Assembly: GCF_010499455.1 (NCBI RefSeq)
Contig: NZ_JAAGOH010000042.1
Coordinates: forward strand, 1 to 33,311
DNA: 33,311 nucleotides
Source of the DNA: Ideonella livida
Lineage (GTDB): Bacteria > Pseudomonadota > Gammaproteobacteria > Burkholderiales > Burkholderiaceae_C
Direction of reading: 5' to 3'
Within the stretch, counting starts at the first letter, position 1. Each line of letters starts with the position of its first letter. A program made the position numbers and the translations under genes. The notes beneath the pieces are model-generated. The model worked only from the letters and a program-made list of their open reading frames with translations. It ran no database searches and was not told the DNA's origin. This document shows, piece by piece, positions 1 to 8,464 of this stretch.

Positions 1-1
1 C

Positions 2-58
2 CGGGGCGGCAGCCTGAGCCCGGCCCACGGGCCCAAGCGCCGCCCCGCGGCGGCGTGA
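2..58 (+). CDS. Possible 3' end of an upstream gene (partial)
   Basis: A reading frame open from the left edge of the window ends at a TGA at 56-58. Its last residues would be Arg, Gly, Pro and Ala rich (ending PKRRPAAA). Such a tail would suit the end of a protein upstream of the TolC gene, for instance another efflux component. Only 18 codons are visible and GC-rich DNA often lacks stop codons, so this is a weak call with no functional content. Confidence 0.25.
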   Translation, partial: RGGSLSPAHGPKRRPAAA

Positions 59-213
59 GGGCCTGCAGGCGCTCACACGCCCCGGCTGCCCCCGAACCGC
101 GCCGGCACCGCCGCCCCGACGGCCCTGCGCCCTCCTTTGCGGACGCCCACCCGCCACCGCCTGCGCGGTGGACCGGGCCGCCCGACCCTAGACCCCCACC
201 GGAGCCCTGGGAC

Positions 214-1713
214 ATGAGCCCTTCTCTGCGACCTCCCCACCGGCCGGCCTTGGCCGTGGCCCTGATCCTGAGCGCCCTGCTGGCCGGCTGCGCCACCCCC
301 GGCGCCAGCGCCCCGGCCGCCTGGCCACCCGAAACCCGCGACGCCGTGGCCGCCCCCCTGCGCCAGGCCTACGGCCTGATCCTGCCTGACACCGCCGCCG
401 ACACCCCCCCGCCTGAGACCCTGACCGCCCCGCCCCTGGACATGGACCGCGCCGTGCGCCTGGCCCTGCACCAGCACCCCGGCCTGCAGGCCCGCCTGGC
501 CGAACTGGGTGTGACCCTGGCCGAACGCGATGCGCTGCTGGGCCCGCCCAACCCCCGCCTGGAGCTGGGCCTGAGCCGCAGCGCCGGCGAACAGGACACC
601 TTCCTGGGCCTGAACCTGGACCTGGGCAAGCTGCTGCTGCGCCCCTGGCTGCGGCGCCTGGAAGGCCAGCGCGTGGCCGCCGCCCAGGAAGAGGCCGCCG
701 AGGCCGTGCTGCAGCAGGTGCTGCAGGTCCGCCTGGCCTTCATCGACGCGGTGGCGGCCGCCCAGGCCGTGAACCAGGCCCGCCAGAGCCAGCAGGCCGC
801 CGAGGCCGCCGCCCTGCTGGCCCAGCGCATGGCCGACGCTGGCCATGTGCCCGCCCTGCGCACCCTGCGCGAACGCACCCTGGCCGTGGAGGCCCGCTTG
901 ACCACCCGACAGGCGCAGGCCGCCGCGCGGCTGGCCGAAGAGCGCCTGCTGCTGGCCCTGGGCCTGGCCGAGCCCCCCGCCGCCTGGCAGGCCGGCGCCG
1001 AGGCCGCGGATCTCGCCAGTCCCGCAGGCGCCAGCTGGGCGGCCCGCGTGCTGCCCGCCGCCTTGCCGGCCTTGCCGGCCCAGCCCTTGAGCGCCACCGC
1101 CCCGCCCGCGCAGCCCACCGCACAGCGCCTGGACCTGCAAGCCAGCCGCCAGCGCCTGGGCGCCACCACGCAGGAAGCGGGCGCCCATCCGGTCACCCCC
1201 TGGCTGGAAGAGCTGGAGATGGGACTGGGCGCCACCCGGCCGCAGCATGGCGCGGTCGAGCGCGAGCTGCACCTGTCCTTCCCCCTGCCCTTCACCGGCA
1301 CCCCGCGCACCGCGGTGGCCCAGGCCCGCGCCGAACGCGATCGCCTGGCCGGTCTTCAACAGGACCGCCAGGCCGCCAGCGAGATCCGCCAGGCCCGCCT
1401 GCGCGAGGCAGCCGCCTGGACCCACGCCAAGGCCCTGCAGGAGGAGCTGCTGCCCCTGACCCAGCAAGCGGCCGACCAGCAGCTGCTGCGCTACAACGGC
1501 ATGCTCACCGGCCCCTTCGAGCTGCTGGCCGAAGCCCGCGCCCAGACCGCCACCGCCCAGGCCGCGGTGCGCGCGCTGCGCGACTACTGGCGGGCACGCG
1601 CCCAGCTGGAGGCCGTGGTCTGGGGCCCTGCCGGCGATACCGCCGCCGCCGAGCCCGACGCCGCCACGCACGAGGACGCCGCCGCCCCGGCCAGCCCGGC
1701 CGCCCGGCATTGA
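214..1713 (+). CDS. TolC-family outer membrane efflux lipoprotein
   Basis: The 499-residue product looks like the outer-membrane channel of a tripartite efflux system. The chosen ATG is preceded by GGAG nine bases upstream and gives a clean lipoprotein signal: a hydrophobic stretch (residues 11-25) ending in LLAGC, with Cys26 as the lipidated residue. The frame is open further upstream, but that extension is Pro/Arg-rich and would bury the signal peptide. The rest is long Ala/Leu/Gln-rich helix with the duplicated coiled-coil pattern of TolC proteins, including the typical early segment DRAVRLALHQHPGLQA and a second half starting near residue 315. The C-terminal 20 residues are Ala/Asp/Pro-rich. 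The next gene, a copper-type multicopper oxidase, starts 27 bases downstream, so the pair is probably one operon and copper efflux is the likely role. The substrate is inferred from context only; no RND pump or adaptor gene lies inside the window. Confidence 0.85.
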   Translation: MSPSLRPPHRPALAVALILSALLAGCATPGASAPAAWPPETRDAVAAPLRQAYGLILPDTAADTPPPETLTAPPLDMDRAVRLALHQHPGLQARLAELGVTLAERDALLGPPNPRLELGLSRSAGEQDTFLGLNLDLGKLLLRPWLRRLEGQRVAAAQEEAAEAVLQQVLQVRLAFIDAVAAAQAVNQARQSQQAAEAAALLAQRMADAGHVPALRTLRERTLAVEARLTTRQAQAAARLAEERLLLALGLAEPPAAWQAGAEAADLASPAGASWAARVLPAALPALPAQPLSATAPPAQPTAQRLDLQASRQRLGATTQEAGAHPVTPWLEELEMGLGATRPQHGAVERELHLSFPLPFTGTPRTAVAQARAERDRLAGLQQDRQAASEIRQARLREAAAWTHAKALQEELLPLTQQAADQQLLRYNGMLTGPFELLAEARAQTATAQAAVRALRDYWRARAQLEAVVWGPAGDTAAAEPDAATHEDAAAPASPAARH

Positions 1714-1740
1714 GCCGCCCCCCCTTTTGGAACGCACGAC

Positions 1741-3297
1741 ATGACCGAGACCTCCCGTCCCGTGGCCGGCGCGCTCAGCCGCCGGCAACTTTTCTCCCGC
1801 AGCGCCGGCCTGGCCGGTGCCGCCGCCCTGGCCACCGCCGCCCTGCCTCGCAGCGCCCTGGCCGCCCTGCCCGAGCTGGTGAGCGCCAGCGGACCTGGCA
1901 CCGCCGCGCCCCTGGTGCCGCCACCGGTACGCGGCCGCGCCCCTTACCGCCCGGTGGTCACCCTCAACGGCTGGACCCTGCCCTGGCGGGCTGACGCCCA
2001 GGGCGTCAAGGAGTTCCACCTGGTGGCCGAGCCGGTGGACCGTGAACTGGCCCCGGGGATGACCGCCCGGCTGTGGGGCTACAACGGCAGCAGCCCCGGG
2101 CCCACCATCGAGGTGGTCGAAGGCGACCGGGTGCGCCTGTTCGTCACCAACCGCCTGCCCGAGGCCCATGCGGTGCATTGGCACGGTCAGCGCCTGCCCG
2201 CCGGCATGGATGGCGTGGCCGGCCTGACGCAGCCGGCCATCCCGCCAGGCAAGACCTTTGTCTACGAGTTCACCGCACGCCGGCCCGGCACCTTCATGTA
2301 CCACCCGCATGCCGACGAGATGGTGCAGATGGCCATGGGCCTGTACGGCATGTGGGTGACGCACCCGCGCGAGCCGAACCGGCACCCGCTCATCGACGAG
2401 GTGCAGCGCGACTTCTGCATCCTCATGGGCGCCTTTGACATCGAGCCCGGCGCGTCCCACCCCAAGGTGATGACGATGACCGACTTCAACCTCTGGACCT
2501 GGAACGGCCGGGTCTTCCCCGGCATCGACACCCTGAACGTGCGCCAGGGCGACAAGGTGCGCTTGCGGGTGGCCAACCTCACCATGACCAATCACCCGGT
2601 GCACCTGCACGGGCACGAGTTCACCGTCACCGCCACCGGGGGCGGGCCGGTGCCGCGCAGTGCGCGCTACCCGGACGTCACCGTGGACATCGGCGTGGGC
2701 CAGAGCCGCGACATCGAGTTCATCGCCGACGAGCCCGGCGACTGGGCCCTGCACTGCCACAAGAGCCACCACACCATGAACGCCATGGGCCATGACGTGC
2801 CCACGCTCATCGGCGTGGACCCGGCGGCGGTGGCCCCCGCCATCCAACAGGTGGTGCCCGACTACATGCCCATGGGCCATGCCGGCATGCACGAGATGGG
2901 CGAGATGGAAATGCCGCTGCCCGACAACACCCTGCCCATGATGACCGGCACCGGGCCCTTCGGCGCCCTGGGCATGGGGGGCATGTTCACACTGCTCAAG
3001 GTCCGCCCCGACCAGCCGCACGGCGACTACCGCGACCCCGGCCCCTACCGCCACCCGGCCGGCACCGTGGCACGGGACTGGACCGGGCCCACGCCAGGCC
3101 CGGCGCGCCCCACATCGGCCGCCACACCGGCAGCGGCCCCCGGCCATGAAGGCCACGCGGGCCACACCAGCCACGGCAGCGCCCCGGCACCCGCACCCGC
3201 CCCGGCCGGCCCCACCCTGCAGGCCCACCGGCCGGGGGTGGACCGACCGGCCACCGGCGCGTCGGCAAGCGGGCACAGGGGCCACACCGGCCACTGA
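1741..3297 (+). CDS. Tat-exported multicopper oxidase (CopA/copper-oxidase type)
   Basis: This 518-residue periplasmic enzyme should oxidise Cu(I) or organic substrates while reducing oxygen to water, as copper-resistance multicopper oxidases do. The N-terminus has a twin-arginine signal (SRRQLFS, Arg14-Arg15) and a hydrophobic stretch ending near ALA at 39-41. All four copper-ligand motifs are visible: HWHG at 146-149, HPH at 188-190, HPVHLHGH at 285-292 and HCH-x3-H at 338-344 with a Met at 349 as axial ligand of the type 1 site. A Met/His-rich stretch (about 375-420) and a His/Pro/Ala-rich tail (about 460-518, with several GH pairs) probably bind extra copper. The start codon is an ATG 27 bases after the TolC-family gene, with GGAACG as the likely ribosome site. 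The full set of ligands suggests an active enzyme. CopA, CumA and CueO-like oxidases cannot be separated on motifs alone. Confidence 0.9.
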   Translation: MTETSRPVAGALSRRQLFSRSAGLAGAAALATAALPRSALAALPELVSASGPGTAAPLVPPPVRGRAPYRPVVTLNGWTLPWRADAQGVKEFHLVAEPVDRELAPGMTARLWGYNGSSPGPTIEVVEGDRVRLFVTNRLPEAHAVHWHGQRLPAGMDGVAGLTQPAIPPGKTFVYEFTARRPGTFMYHPHADEMVQMAMGLYGMWVTHPREPNRHPLIDEVQRDFCILMGAFDIEPGASHPKVMTMTDFNLWTWNGRVFPGIDTLNVRQGDKVRLRVANLTMTNHPVHLHGHEFTVTATGGGPVPRSARYPDVTVDIGVGQSRDIEFIADEPGDWALHCHKSHHTMNAMGHDVPTLIGVDPAAVAPAIQQVVPDYMPMGHAGMHEMGEMEMPLPDNTLPMMTGTGPFGALGMGGMFTLLKVRPDQPHGDYRDPGPYRHPAGTVARDWTGPTPGPARPTSAATPAAAPGHEGHAGHTSHGSAPAPAPAPAGPTLQAHRPGVDRPATGASASGHRGHTGH

Positions 3298-3325
3298 GCC
3301 CCGCACGGCAGGGAGTCGACGTGTC

Positions 3326-3373
3326 TTGACCTGAGACAAGTCTGGTGGCGCGGCGCGGCAGGCCTGTGATAAG
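3326..3373 (+). promoter_or_regulatory. Weak promoter-like elements upstream of the large lipoprotein gene
   Basis: The 140-base gap between the oxidase and the lipoprotein gene holds a TTGACC at 3326-3331 and, further down, TGTGATAAG at 3365-3373, which resembles an extended -10 (TG-n-GATAAG). They are 36 bases apart, too far to form one promoter, so at most the extended -10 acts alone. The TTGACC lies in an imperfect inverted repeat (CTTG at 3325-3328, CAAG at 3337-3340). It does not have the 19-20 bp spacing of a CueR-type MerR promoter. Confidence 0.2.
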
Positions 3374-3437
3374 TTGCCGGCCTCCTGCATCCAGGTGCCC
3401 GCCGCCCACCCGGCGGCGCGGCGCCGACCCGCCACGC

Positions 3438-5924
3438 ATGATCCAGCAGTCCCTGCGCGGCGCCACCCGACAGGGCACACCGGACACCCCGGTGCGCCGC
3501 CGGCTGGCCGCCCTCTCCCCCTTGACGGCCGCCGGTCTCCGTCGGGCCGCCCTGGCCCTCGGCGCCACCCTGACCGCATGGCTGCTTGCCGCCTGCGGCG
3601 GCGGTGGCGGTGGCAGTGGCGAGGAGCCCTTCCGCCTGGACTTTGACGCCGGCCCGGTCGAGCTGCAGACCGTGCAGGGTCAGGCCGCCCCGGCGGTGAC
3701 ACTGAATGTGAACAGCCGGGGCGAGACCCGCGACCCCATCTACGTGGGGGCCGAGGCCAGCGGCCCGGGCGTGCTGACCCCCCTGGAGGTGGACGTGCGC
3801 GGCAACAGCGCGGTGGTCAAGGTGCAGGCCGACCCCTGGCTGACGCCGGGCACCTACACCGGCACGCTCACCCTGCTGGCCTGCCGCGACACCCGCTGCC
3901 TGGCCCACCACCCGGGCTCGCCGCATGTGGTGCGCTTCAGCACCACCATCCACCCGCGCCTGAGCCTGCCCGTGACCCCCCTGGCGCTGAGTGCGCCACA
4001 GGGCGGCGCGGCCGTGACCACCCGGGTGGCCCTGCCCGCAGGCCTGCCCGGCGGCCTGACGGTGGGCACCGACGCCGACTGGCTGCAGGCCCGCCAGGAT
4101 GGCGCCGAGCTGGTGCTGAGCGCAGCGCCTGCCGGCCTGGCCCAGGGCCTGCACACCGCCACCGTGCAGCTGCGCCAGCGCCAGCCGGTGAGCCAGGAGG
4201 CCAGCCTGACGGTGCAGCTCACCGTCACCACCGGCCTGCTGACCCCTGCCCAGGTCCACCTGGACCTGGACGCCCGCGCCACCCCGGAGAGCCTGCGCGG
4301 CACGCTGCCGGTGACGGTGGCCCCCGGCGTGGTCGCCACCCGCTGGCAAGCCAGCGTGGACGTGAGCTGGCTGCGGCTGGTGCGCGCCAGCGGCACCCTG
4401 GCCGAGCCGTTGGTCTGGGAAGTGGACGCCGCGCAGCTGGCCCAGTTGCCCTACGGCACACGCACCGACGCCCTGCTGCGCCTGCAGCTCGACGGGGTGG
4501 ACGACGGCCAGGTGCGCCTGAGCGTGGGCCAGCTCACCCCGACCCTGGACAGCGTGGACCTGCTGGCCCTGACCCCGGGGCAGCCGGGCACGGTGCTGGC
4601 CTGGGCACGCGGCCTGGACGGCCTGGACACCCCGCAGGCCCTGCGCGCCGCGGTGGTGGTGGACGAGGGCCGGGTGAGCCCGCTGGCGGTGAGCCGCCTG
4701 GGCCCGCAGTTGCTGGCGGTGAGCCTGCCCGCCCTGCCGGCCGGGTCGCACAGCCTGCGCCTGCACAACCCGCTGAACCTGGCCAGCCCCACGCGCACGC
4801 TGCAGGTGCTGGCGCCAGTGGACCGGTCTGCCCAAGGCCTGGACTGGGCCGGCACCCTGCGCAACCTGCAGTGGGACGCCGTGGGCCAGGCCCTGTTCAT
4901 GCACCGCAGCGACACGGGCGAGCTGCTGCGGGTGGATCTCTCCGGCGCCCAGGCCCGGGTGAGCCGGCGGGCGCTGCCCGCGCTGCGCGAGTTCAGCCTG
5001 AGCCGCGACCATGACACCTTGCTGGCGGCCACCCGCGATGGCCGCTGGCTGCTGCTGGACCCCGCCACCCTGGCCACCCGGGACGACCTGCCCCTGGCCA
5101 ACAGCCCCGCAGCCGCCCCCAGCGACCTGCCGCTGCCGGTCACCGGCGATGGCCTGGCCTGGGTCCGCACCGACGAGGGCTGGGCCGGCCTAGTGGTGAT
5201 GGACAGCCTGACCCAGGCCCCCAACGTCTGGCTGTCGCCCTGGGAATGGAGCTTCTACCAGGGCCCCTGGGCGGCGGTATCGCCCGACGGGCGGCGCCTG
5301 CTGATGACCCAGAGCGCCGGGCTGAGCCCGCCACCACCCCTGCTGCGGCGCGAGGCCAGCGGCGGCCGCTCAGGCGTGGCGGCCAGCCTGGCGCGCCTGC
5401 CGGCGCAGGCCGACGGCGACTACTTTTATGCGGCCAGCGCCAATCGCGAAGGCAGCCGCTGGCTGCTGGACCATGCCCGGCTGGTGGACTTTGACCTGCA
5501 GCCGCGCGGCCGCCTGACCCTGCCCGAAGGCTGGGTGGGGCTGGCCAGCGCCCTCTCCGGCGACGGCCGCCGGGCCTATGTGTACAGCATGGCGGCCGCG
5601 GCCATCGGCACCTACGCCGAGCCGGCGCCGATCCCCCCGCGGGTGCAGGTGTTTGACACCGGCGCCGAGCCCGACGCGTCAGGCCAGTTGCCCTGGCTGG
5701 GCTTTGTGCCGGTGCCCGAGGCGGTCGCCTGCCGCGTGACCCAGGGCCCGACCCCCTGCCAGCCCTACCGCGCCCACCTGTTGCTGACCGACGACCAGCG
5801 CACCCTGCTGCTGGCCGGCGACCGCCGGCTGCTGGTGCTGCCAGTGCCGGCGGGCCCGCTGCGGGCCCAGGCCGCCCGCGGCCCACGCGCCACCGCCCCG
5901 CTGGCCGGACACCGCCTGCGCTGA
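3438..5924 (+). CDS. Large lipoprotein with BACON/Ig-like repeats and a propeller-like C-terminal half
   Basis: The 828-residue product has no enzyme motif I recognise. With the ATG at 3438 it begins with a long basic N-region, then a hydrophobic segment ending in LLAAC, so Cys53 would carry the lipid; it is followed by a Gly6-Ser linker. A shorter start at an internal codon is possible because the N-region is unusually long. Residues about 60-370 contain three tandem beta-rich units with features such as GTYTGTLTL, ADWLQA and VSWLRL, which resemble BACON/Ig-like domains. A TIG-like unit follows (about 375-465). The C-terminal half repeats 'value-per-blade' patterns (DGRWLLLDPATL, SPDGRRLLMT, SGDGRRAYVYS) typical of beta-propellers. 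Family knowledge suggests an outer-membrane-anchored binding or surface protein. It is separated from the copper genes by 140 bases and is convergent with the next gene, so it is probably transcribed alone. Confidence 0.75.
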   Translation: MIQQSLRGATRQGTPDTPVRRRLAALSPLTAAGLRRAALALGATLTAWLLAACGGGGGGSGEEPFRLDFDAGPVELQTVQGQAAPAVTLNVNSRGETRDPIYVGAEASGPGVLTPLEVDVRGNSAVVKVQADPWLTPGTYTGTLTLLACRDTRCLAHHPGSPHVVRFSTTIHPRLSLPVTPLALSAPQGGAAVTTRVALPAGLPGGLTVGTDADWLQARQDGAELVLSAAPAGLAQGLHTATVQLRQRQPVSQEASLTVQLTVTTGLLTPAQVHLDLDARATPESLRGTLPVTVAPGVVATRWQASVDVSWLRLVRASGTLAEPLVWEVDAAQLAQLPYGTRTDALLRLQLDGVDDGQVRLSVGQLTPTLDSVDLLALTPGQPGTVLAWARGLDGLDTPQALRAAVVVDEGRVSPLAVSRLGPQLLAVSLPALPAGSHSLRLHNPLNLASPTRTLQVLAPVDRSAQGLDWAGTLRNLQWDAVGQALFMHRSDTGELLRVDLSGAQARVSRRALPALREFSLSRDHDTLLAATRDGRWLLLDPATLATRDDLPLANSPAAAPSDLPLPVTGDGLAWVRTDEGWAGLVVMDSLTQAPNVWLSPWEWSFYQGPWAAVSPDGRRLLMTQSAGLSPPPPLLRREASGGRSGVAASLARLPAQADGDYFYAASANREGSRWLLDHARLVDFDLQPRGRLTLPEGWVGLASALSGDGRRAYVYSMAAAAIGTYAEPAPIPPRVQVFDTGAEPDASGQLPWLGFVPVPEAVACRVTQGPTPCQPYRAHLLLTDDQRTLLLAGDRRLLVLPVPAGPLRAQAARGPRATAPLAGHRLR

Positions 5925-5932
5925 CGCCCCTG

Positions 5933-5948
5933 GCCGGCCGCGGCCGGC
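5933..5948. terminator. 16-bp perfect palindrome between convergent genes
   Basis: GCCGGCCGCGGCCGGC reads the same on both strands and sits in the 24-base gap between two converging genes, touching the stop codon of the minus-strand one. It could form a hairpin ending transcripts from both sides. There is no T-tract, so the terminator role is inference; GC-rich palindromes also arise by base composition. Confidence 0.3.
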
Positions 5949-6710
5949 TCAGCCGAGCAGGGCCTCCACCGGTCCGCGCACCAGGCCGCCCCAATCCACG
6001 GCCTGCGGCGCCGGCTGGGCCGGCAGGTACAGCTCCAGGTCGGCCTGCAGCTCCTCCAGCCAAGGCTCCAGCGCCTGGCCCTCGTCTTCCCAGGGGTTGA
6101 CGGTGAGCAGCAGCAGCACCTTGCGGCAGCTGCGCTGTGATTCCCAGGCCAAGCCGCGCAGAAACGGCACCCACGCCAGGGCATTGCGCGACTGCCCAAC
6201 GGGCAGCCAGCTCATGCGCCCCTGGCCAGACACGCTGGCCAGCAGGGTGGGCCACTGCCCACCCGGGCCGGTCGGCCAGGGGCCCAGCTCCTGCAGGGCG
6301 GGCGCCGTCGCCTCCGGCAGCGGCAGCACGGCGCCCAGGTGCAGCTCAGCCCCCTGGGAATGGGCCCGGTGCCTGACCTTCAGCCCTTCCATCTCCAGCT
6401 GCGAGCGCCCCAGGCGCTGGAACAGGCGGTGCTGGTCCTGCGGCAGCAGGCCGCGGGCCACACGGGGGCGCAGGCCCCAGCGCTCTTGGTAACGGGCCAC
6501 TGCAGCGGCAGCCAGTTGCACGCCCGTTTCCTGCTGCACCAGCTGGCACAGGGAGGCGCGGGTCCACAGGCCCGGCGCAAGGCCACAGCCCGCCGGGGTG
6601 GTGGTCAACAGACGCTCGCGCAAGTGGCGCTCCTGCGCCAGTGTGAGCGCCCGGCCTTCAGGCGCCACGGGCAGGTGGTGACGGACCGCCCCGGCACGGT
6701 AGAGGGTCAT
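5949..6710 (-). CDS. Catalytically dead IS630-type transposase homologue (probably domesticated)
   Basis: The 253-residue protein follows the layout of IS630-family transposases from end to end but has lost the active site. The first 103 residues match the helix-turn-helix/winged-helix part: LTLAQERHLRERLL (22-35), the LWTRASLCQLV segment (49-58) and VARYQERWGLRPR (71-83). The DDE-like core is still readable: the GAELH segment (120-124), SGQGRMSWLPV (161-171), FLRGL (183-187) and KVLLLL (197-202). The first Asp-Glu of the family (after HWG) is Ala127-Val128, the second Asp (in the ILDN motif) is Thr203, and the third acidic position (in NPDE) is Trp240. The protein stops about 13 residues later, so the usual C-terminal helices are missing. 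The ATG at 6710 has AGGGGG upstream. A GTG at 6795-6797 would add 29 unlikely residues. No terminal inverted repeats or target duplications were noticed. I infer a retained DNA-binding protein; function unknown. Confidence 0.7.
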   Translation of the reverse strand: MTLYRAGAVRHHLPVAPEGRALTLAQERHLRERLLTTTPAGCGLAPGLWTRASLCQLVQQETGVQLAAAAVARYQERWGLRPRVARGLLPQDQHRLFQRLGRSQLEMEGLKVRHRAHSQGAELHLGAVLPLPEATAPALQELGPWPTGPGGQWPTLLASVSGQGRMSWLPVGQSRNALAWVPFLRGLAWESQRSCRKVLLLLTVNPWEDEGQALEPWLEELQADLELYLPAQPAPQAVDWGGLVRGPVEALLG

Positions 6711-6840
6711 GCCGCCCCCTTCGTACGCCTGGCGGGACTGGGTGTCGCGTGGCTGTGCATCGGTTCTTCTCTCCCTGGAGTCCCATTGTCGGGGCACCGT
6801 GCCTGACCGCCTGGGCTCGCCTGGCGGCCGGCCGGGGCAC

Positions 6841-7758
6841 TCAGCCGGGCCGACGCGAGCGCCGGGCCCGTCGCCACGGCAGGCCCGCCAGGCCCAGGGC
6901 CATCAGGGCCCAGGTGGCGGGCTCGGGCACGGTGGAGACGGGCGGGTCGACGGTGGTGCGCTGGGCGCTGTAGAACATGTCGGGCAGGGAGCCCATGCCA
7001 AAGGCCACGTTCTGGATCTGGGACAGGGCGAAGACGCTGGGGCTGTCCACCGCCACCCAGAAGGTGTTGGTGCCGAAGGTCATCTTCAGGCCCTCGGCCC
7101 CGCTGACCGTCGCCACCTCGGCGTCGATGCCGGTGGGGGCCAAGCCGAAGTCGTCGGAGTTGACGGCGCCGCCGTTGAGGCCTCCCAGGCCATACGCCAC
7201 CGTGGAGATCACATAGTCCTGGGTGATGGCGCCCAGGGACCCGTTGTTGGAGGTGCGGTCGGTCTGCTCATGCAGGTTGGCCATCTGGTAGCCGCCGTCG
7301 GCGGCGCCGCCTTGCACCGCCGGGCCCAGGTCCTGGCTGCCGTAGCTGGTCCAGGTGGTGCCCACCACCTTGCCCTTGGACGTGACCGACTCGAAGGAGC
7401 GCACAGAACTGGCCAGGCCGTCGAAGGTGGCCGCCGTCTGGCCCAAGGTGGCCCGGTAGCCATTGATGTTGAAGAACAGCCCGGTGATGAGCTCACCCCG
7501 GGCGTCAAAGCCGGTGGACTGGTTGCTCACGTCAATGCGTAACGCCCACTGGCTGGCACCACTGAAGACATGCTGCTCAAAGCTGAACGCCGCCGACGCC
7601 CGGATGTTGGCCGACGCGGTGGTGGACAAGGCCCCCGTGCTTTCGAAGACCACTGAAGTCTGGGCCTGGGCCGCACCCATGCCGCCCGTCAACGCCAGCA
7701 CCAAAGCTGCCCCTTGCGCAGCGCCGGCCAAAGTCCTACCACCACTCAAGGTCTTCAT
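6841..7758 (-). CDS. PEP-CTERM sorting domain protein
   Basis: This 305-residue exported protein carries a classical PEP-CTERM tail: VPEP at 277-280, a hydrophobic segment (ALMALGLAGLPW) and a closing basic cluster (RRARRSRR). Such tails are recognised by exosortase/XrtA-type enzymes in biofilm-forming Gram-negative bacteria, which release or anchor the protein at the surface. The N-terminus is a Sec signal peptide cleaved after AQA at 30-32. The middle is Gly, Ser, Thr and Asn rich with a beta-strand pattern and no recognised enzyme domain. The ATG at 7758 is preceded by GGAGGGAAACAGC, a strong ribosome site, so I prefer it to the open extension upstream. No exosortase gene is in the window. 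The transposase-like gene lies 130 bases downstream on the same strand; co-transcription is possible but not shown. Confidence 0.85.
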   Translation of the reverse strand: MKTLSGGRTLAGAAQGAALVLALTGGMGAAQAQTSVVFESTGALSTTASANIRASAAFSFEQHVFSGASQWALRIDVSNQSTGFDARGELITGLFFNINGYRATLGQTAATFDGLASSVRSFESVTSKGKVVGTTWTSYGSQDLGPAVQGGAADGGYQMANLHEQTDRTSNNGSLGAITQDYVISTVAYGLGGLNGGAVNSDDFGLAPTGIDAEVATVSGAEGLKMTFGTNTFWVAVDSPSVFALSQIQNVAFGMGSLPDMFYSAQRTTVDPPVSTVPEPATWALMALGLAGLPWRRARRSRRPG

Positions 7759-8060
7759 GCTGTTTCCCTCCAGCGCCGAGTTCAGCCGCCATTTCCGTGA
7801 AGATTTGGCGCGCCATCCACTCGTCAACCGGAGCGCACCGCCCATCCACCAAGCACCCTCATCTGGTCACATTCTGCAACAGAAAATCAAGAACAGGAAG
7901 ATTTCCTAAACATTTGATTGCTTACCTCAGTCTCGAAAAAGTGACAAGCGTCAAACCAACCGCTCAGCCTGACAAGCGGACATCCTGTTATGGGAATTTT
8001 TCACTAACATCCCGGACGGTCCCCCATTGCGGGGGCATGAAGGGTTGTGGTGGGAAAAAC
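7759..8060. other. AT-richer divergent intergenic region between the PEP-CTERM gene and the pilus operon
   Basis: These 302 bases contain no credible gene and are clearly richer in A+T than their surroundings, as expected for two divergent promoters. A 13-bp palindrome, AGGAA-GAT-TTCCT, lies at 7895-7907. A hairpin with a CCCCC/GGGGG stem and a five-base loop lies at 8021-8035, inside the likely leader of pilE. I found no convincing -35/-10 pair: CTGACA (7969-7974) and TGTTAT (7986-7991) are individually promoter-like but only 11 bases apart. No sigma-54 motif (GG-N10-GC) was seen here. Confidence 0.5.
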
Positions 8061-8456
8061 ATGAAGAACCGCGCGTTTGCCGGCTTCACCCTGCTGGAGC
8101 TGATGGTGGTGGTGGCCATCGTGGGCATCCTGGCCATGGTGGCCGTGCCCAGCTACCAGTCCAGTGTCATCAAGGGCCGGCGTTCGGCCGCCCAGGCCCA
8201 GATGGTCGAGCTCTCGCTGCGTGAGCAGCAATTCCTCTCGACCAGCCGTTCCTATGCCGACAAGGACACGCTGGAGGCCGCGGGCTACCGGCTGCCGTCC
8301 GACGTCTCGCCCTACTACACCTACGACGTCACCACCGAGACCTCGCCCCCCGGCTTTGTCATCACCTTCACGCCGGTGACCACCTCCCCGCAGAAGGACG
8401 ACGGCGCCCTGACCCTCAACCAGGCCGGCACCCGCACGCCCGCCGCCAAGTGGTAA
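8061..8456 (+). CDS. pilE: Type IV pilin-like protein PilE
   Basis: A 131-residue pilin-like protein, first gene of the minor pilin operon. The short leader (MKNRAFAG) ends at the prepilin peptidase site Gly8-Phe9, followed by the conserved FTLLELMVVVAIVG helix with Glu13 at mature position 5. The next segment (RRSAAQAQMVELSLREQQFLSTSRSYA) is the typical PilE pattern of beta-proteobacteria. It should be processed by PilD and packed into the tip or initiation complex of the pilus. The ATG at 8061 follows GGTGGG with about six bases spacing. In-frame sequence upstream is open but does not look coding. The stop lies nine bases before the next start. In many Burkholderiales pilE is last and fimT first; here the two ends of the operon are swapped. 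Confidence 0.85.
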   Translation: MKNRAFAGFTLLELMVVVAIVGILAMVAVPSYQSSVIKGRRSAAQAQMVELSLREQQFLSTSRSYADKDTLEAAGYRLPSDVSPYYTYDVTTETSPPGFVITFTPVTTSPQKDDGALTLNQAGTRTPAAKW

Positions 8457-8464
8457 GGCCCGCC

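Noticed and set aside
3326-3373. CueR/MerR-type copper promoter before the lipoprotein gene
   Set aside because: TTGACC is present but no -10 lies 19-20 bases downstream and the dyad is poor.
73-3702. A 1209-codon open frame on the minus strand across the TolC and oxidase genes
   Set aside because: It is antisense to two genes with clear motifs, is Gly/Arg/Gln-rich without any domain, and such frames are common where GC-rich codons remove stops.
5949-6710. Intact IS630 insertion sequence
   Set aside because: Catalytic residues are missing and no flanking inverted repeats or TA target duplication were seen, so it is reported as a transposase-derived gene instead.
7797-8060. An 88-residue N-terminal extension of the first pilin
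   Set aside because: It lies in the AT-richer promoter region and would place the prepilin cleavage site far inside the protein.
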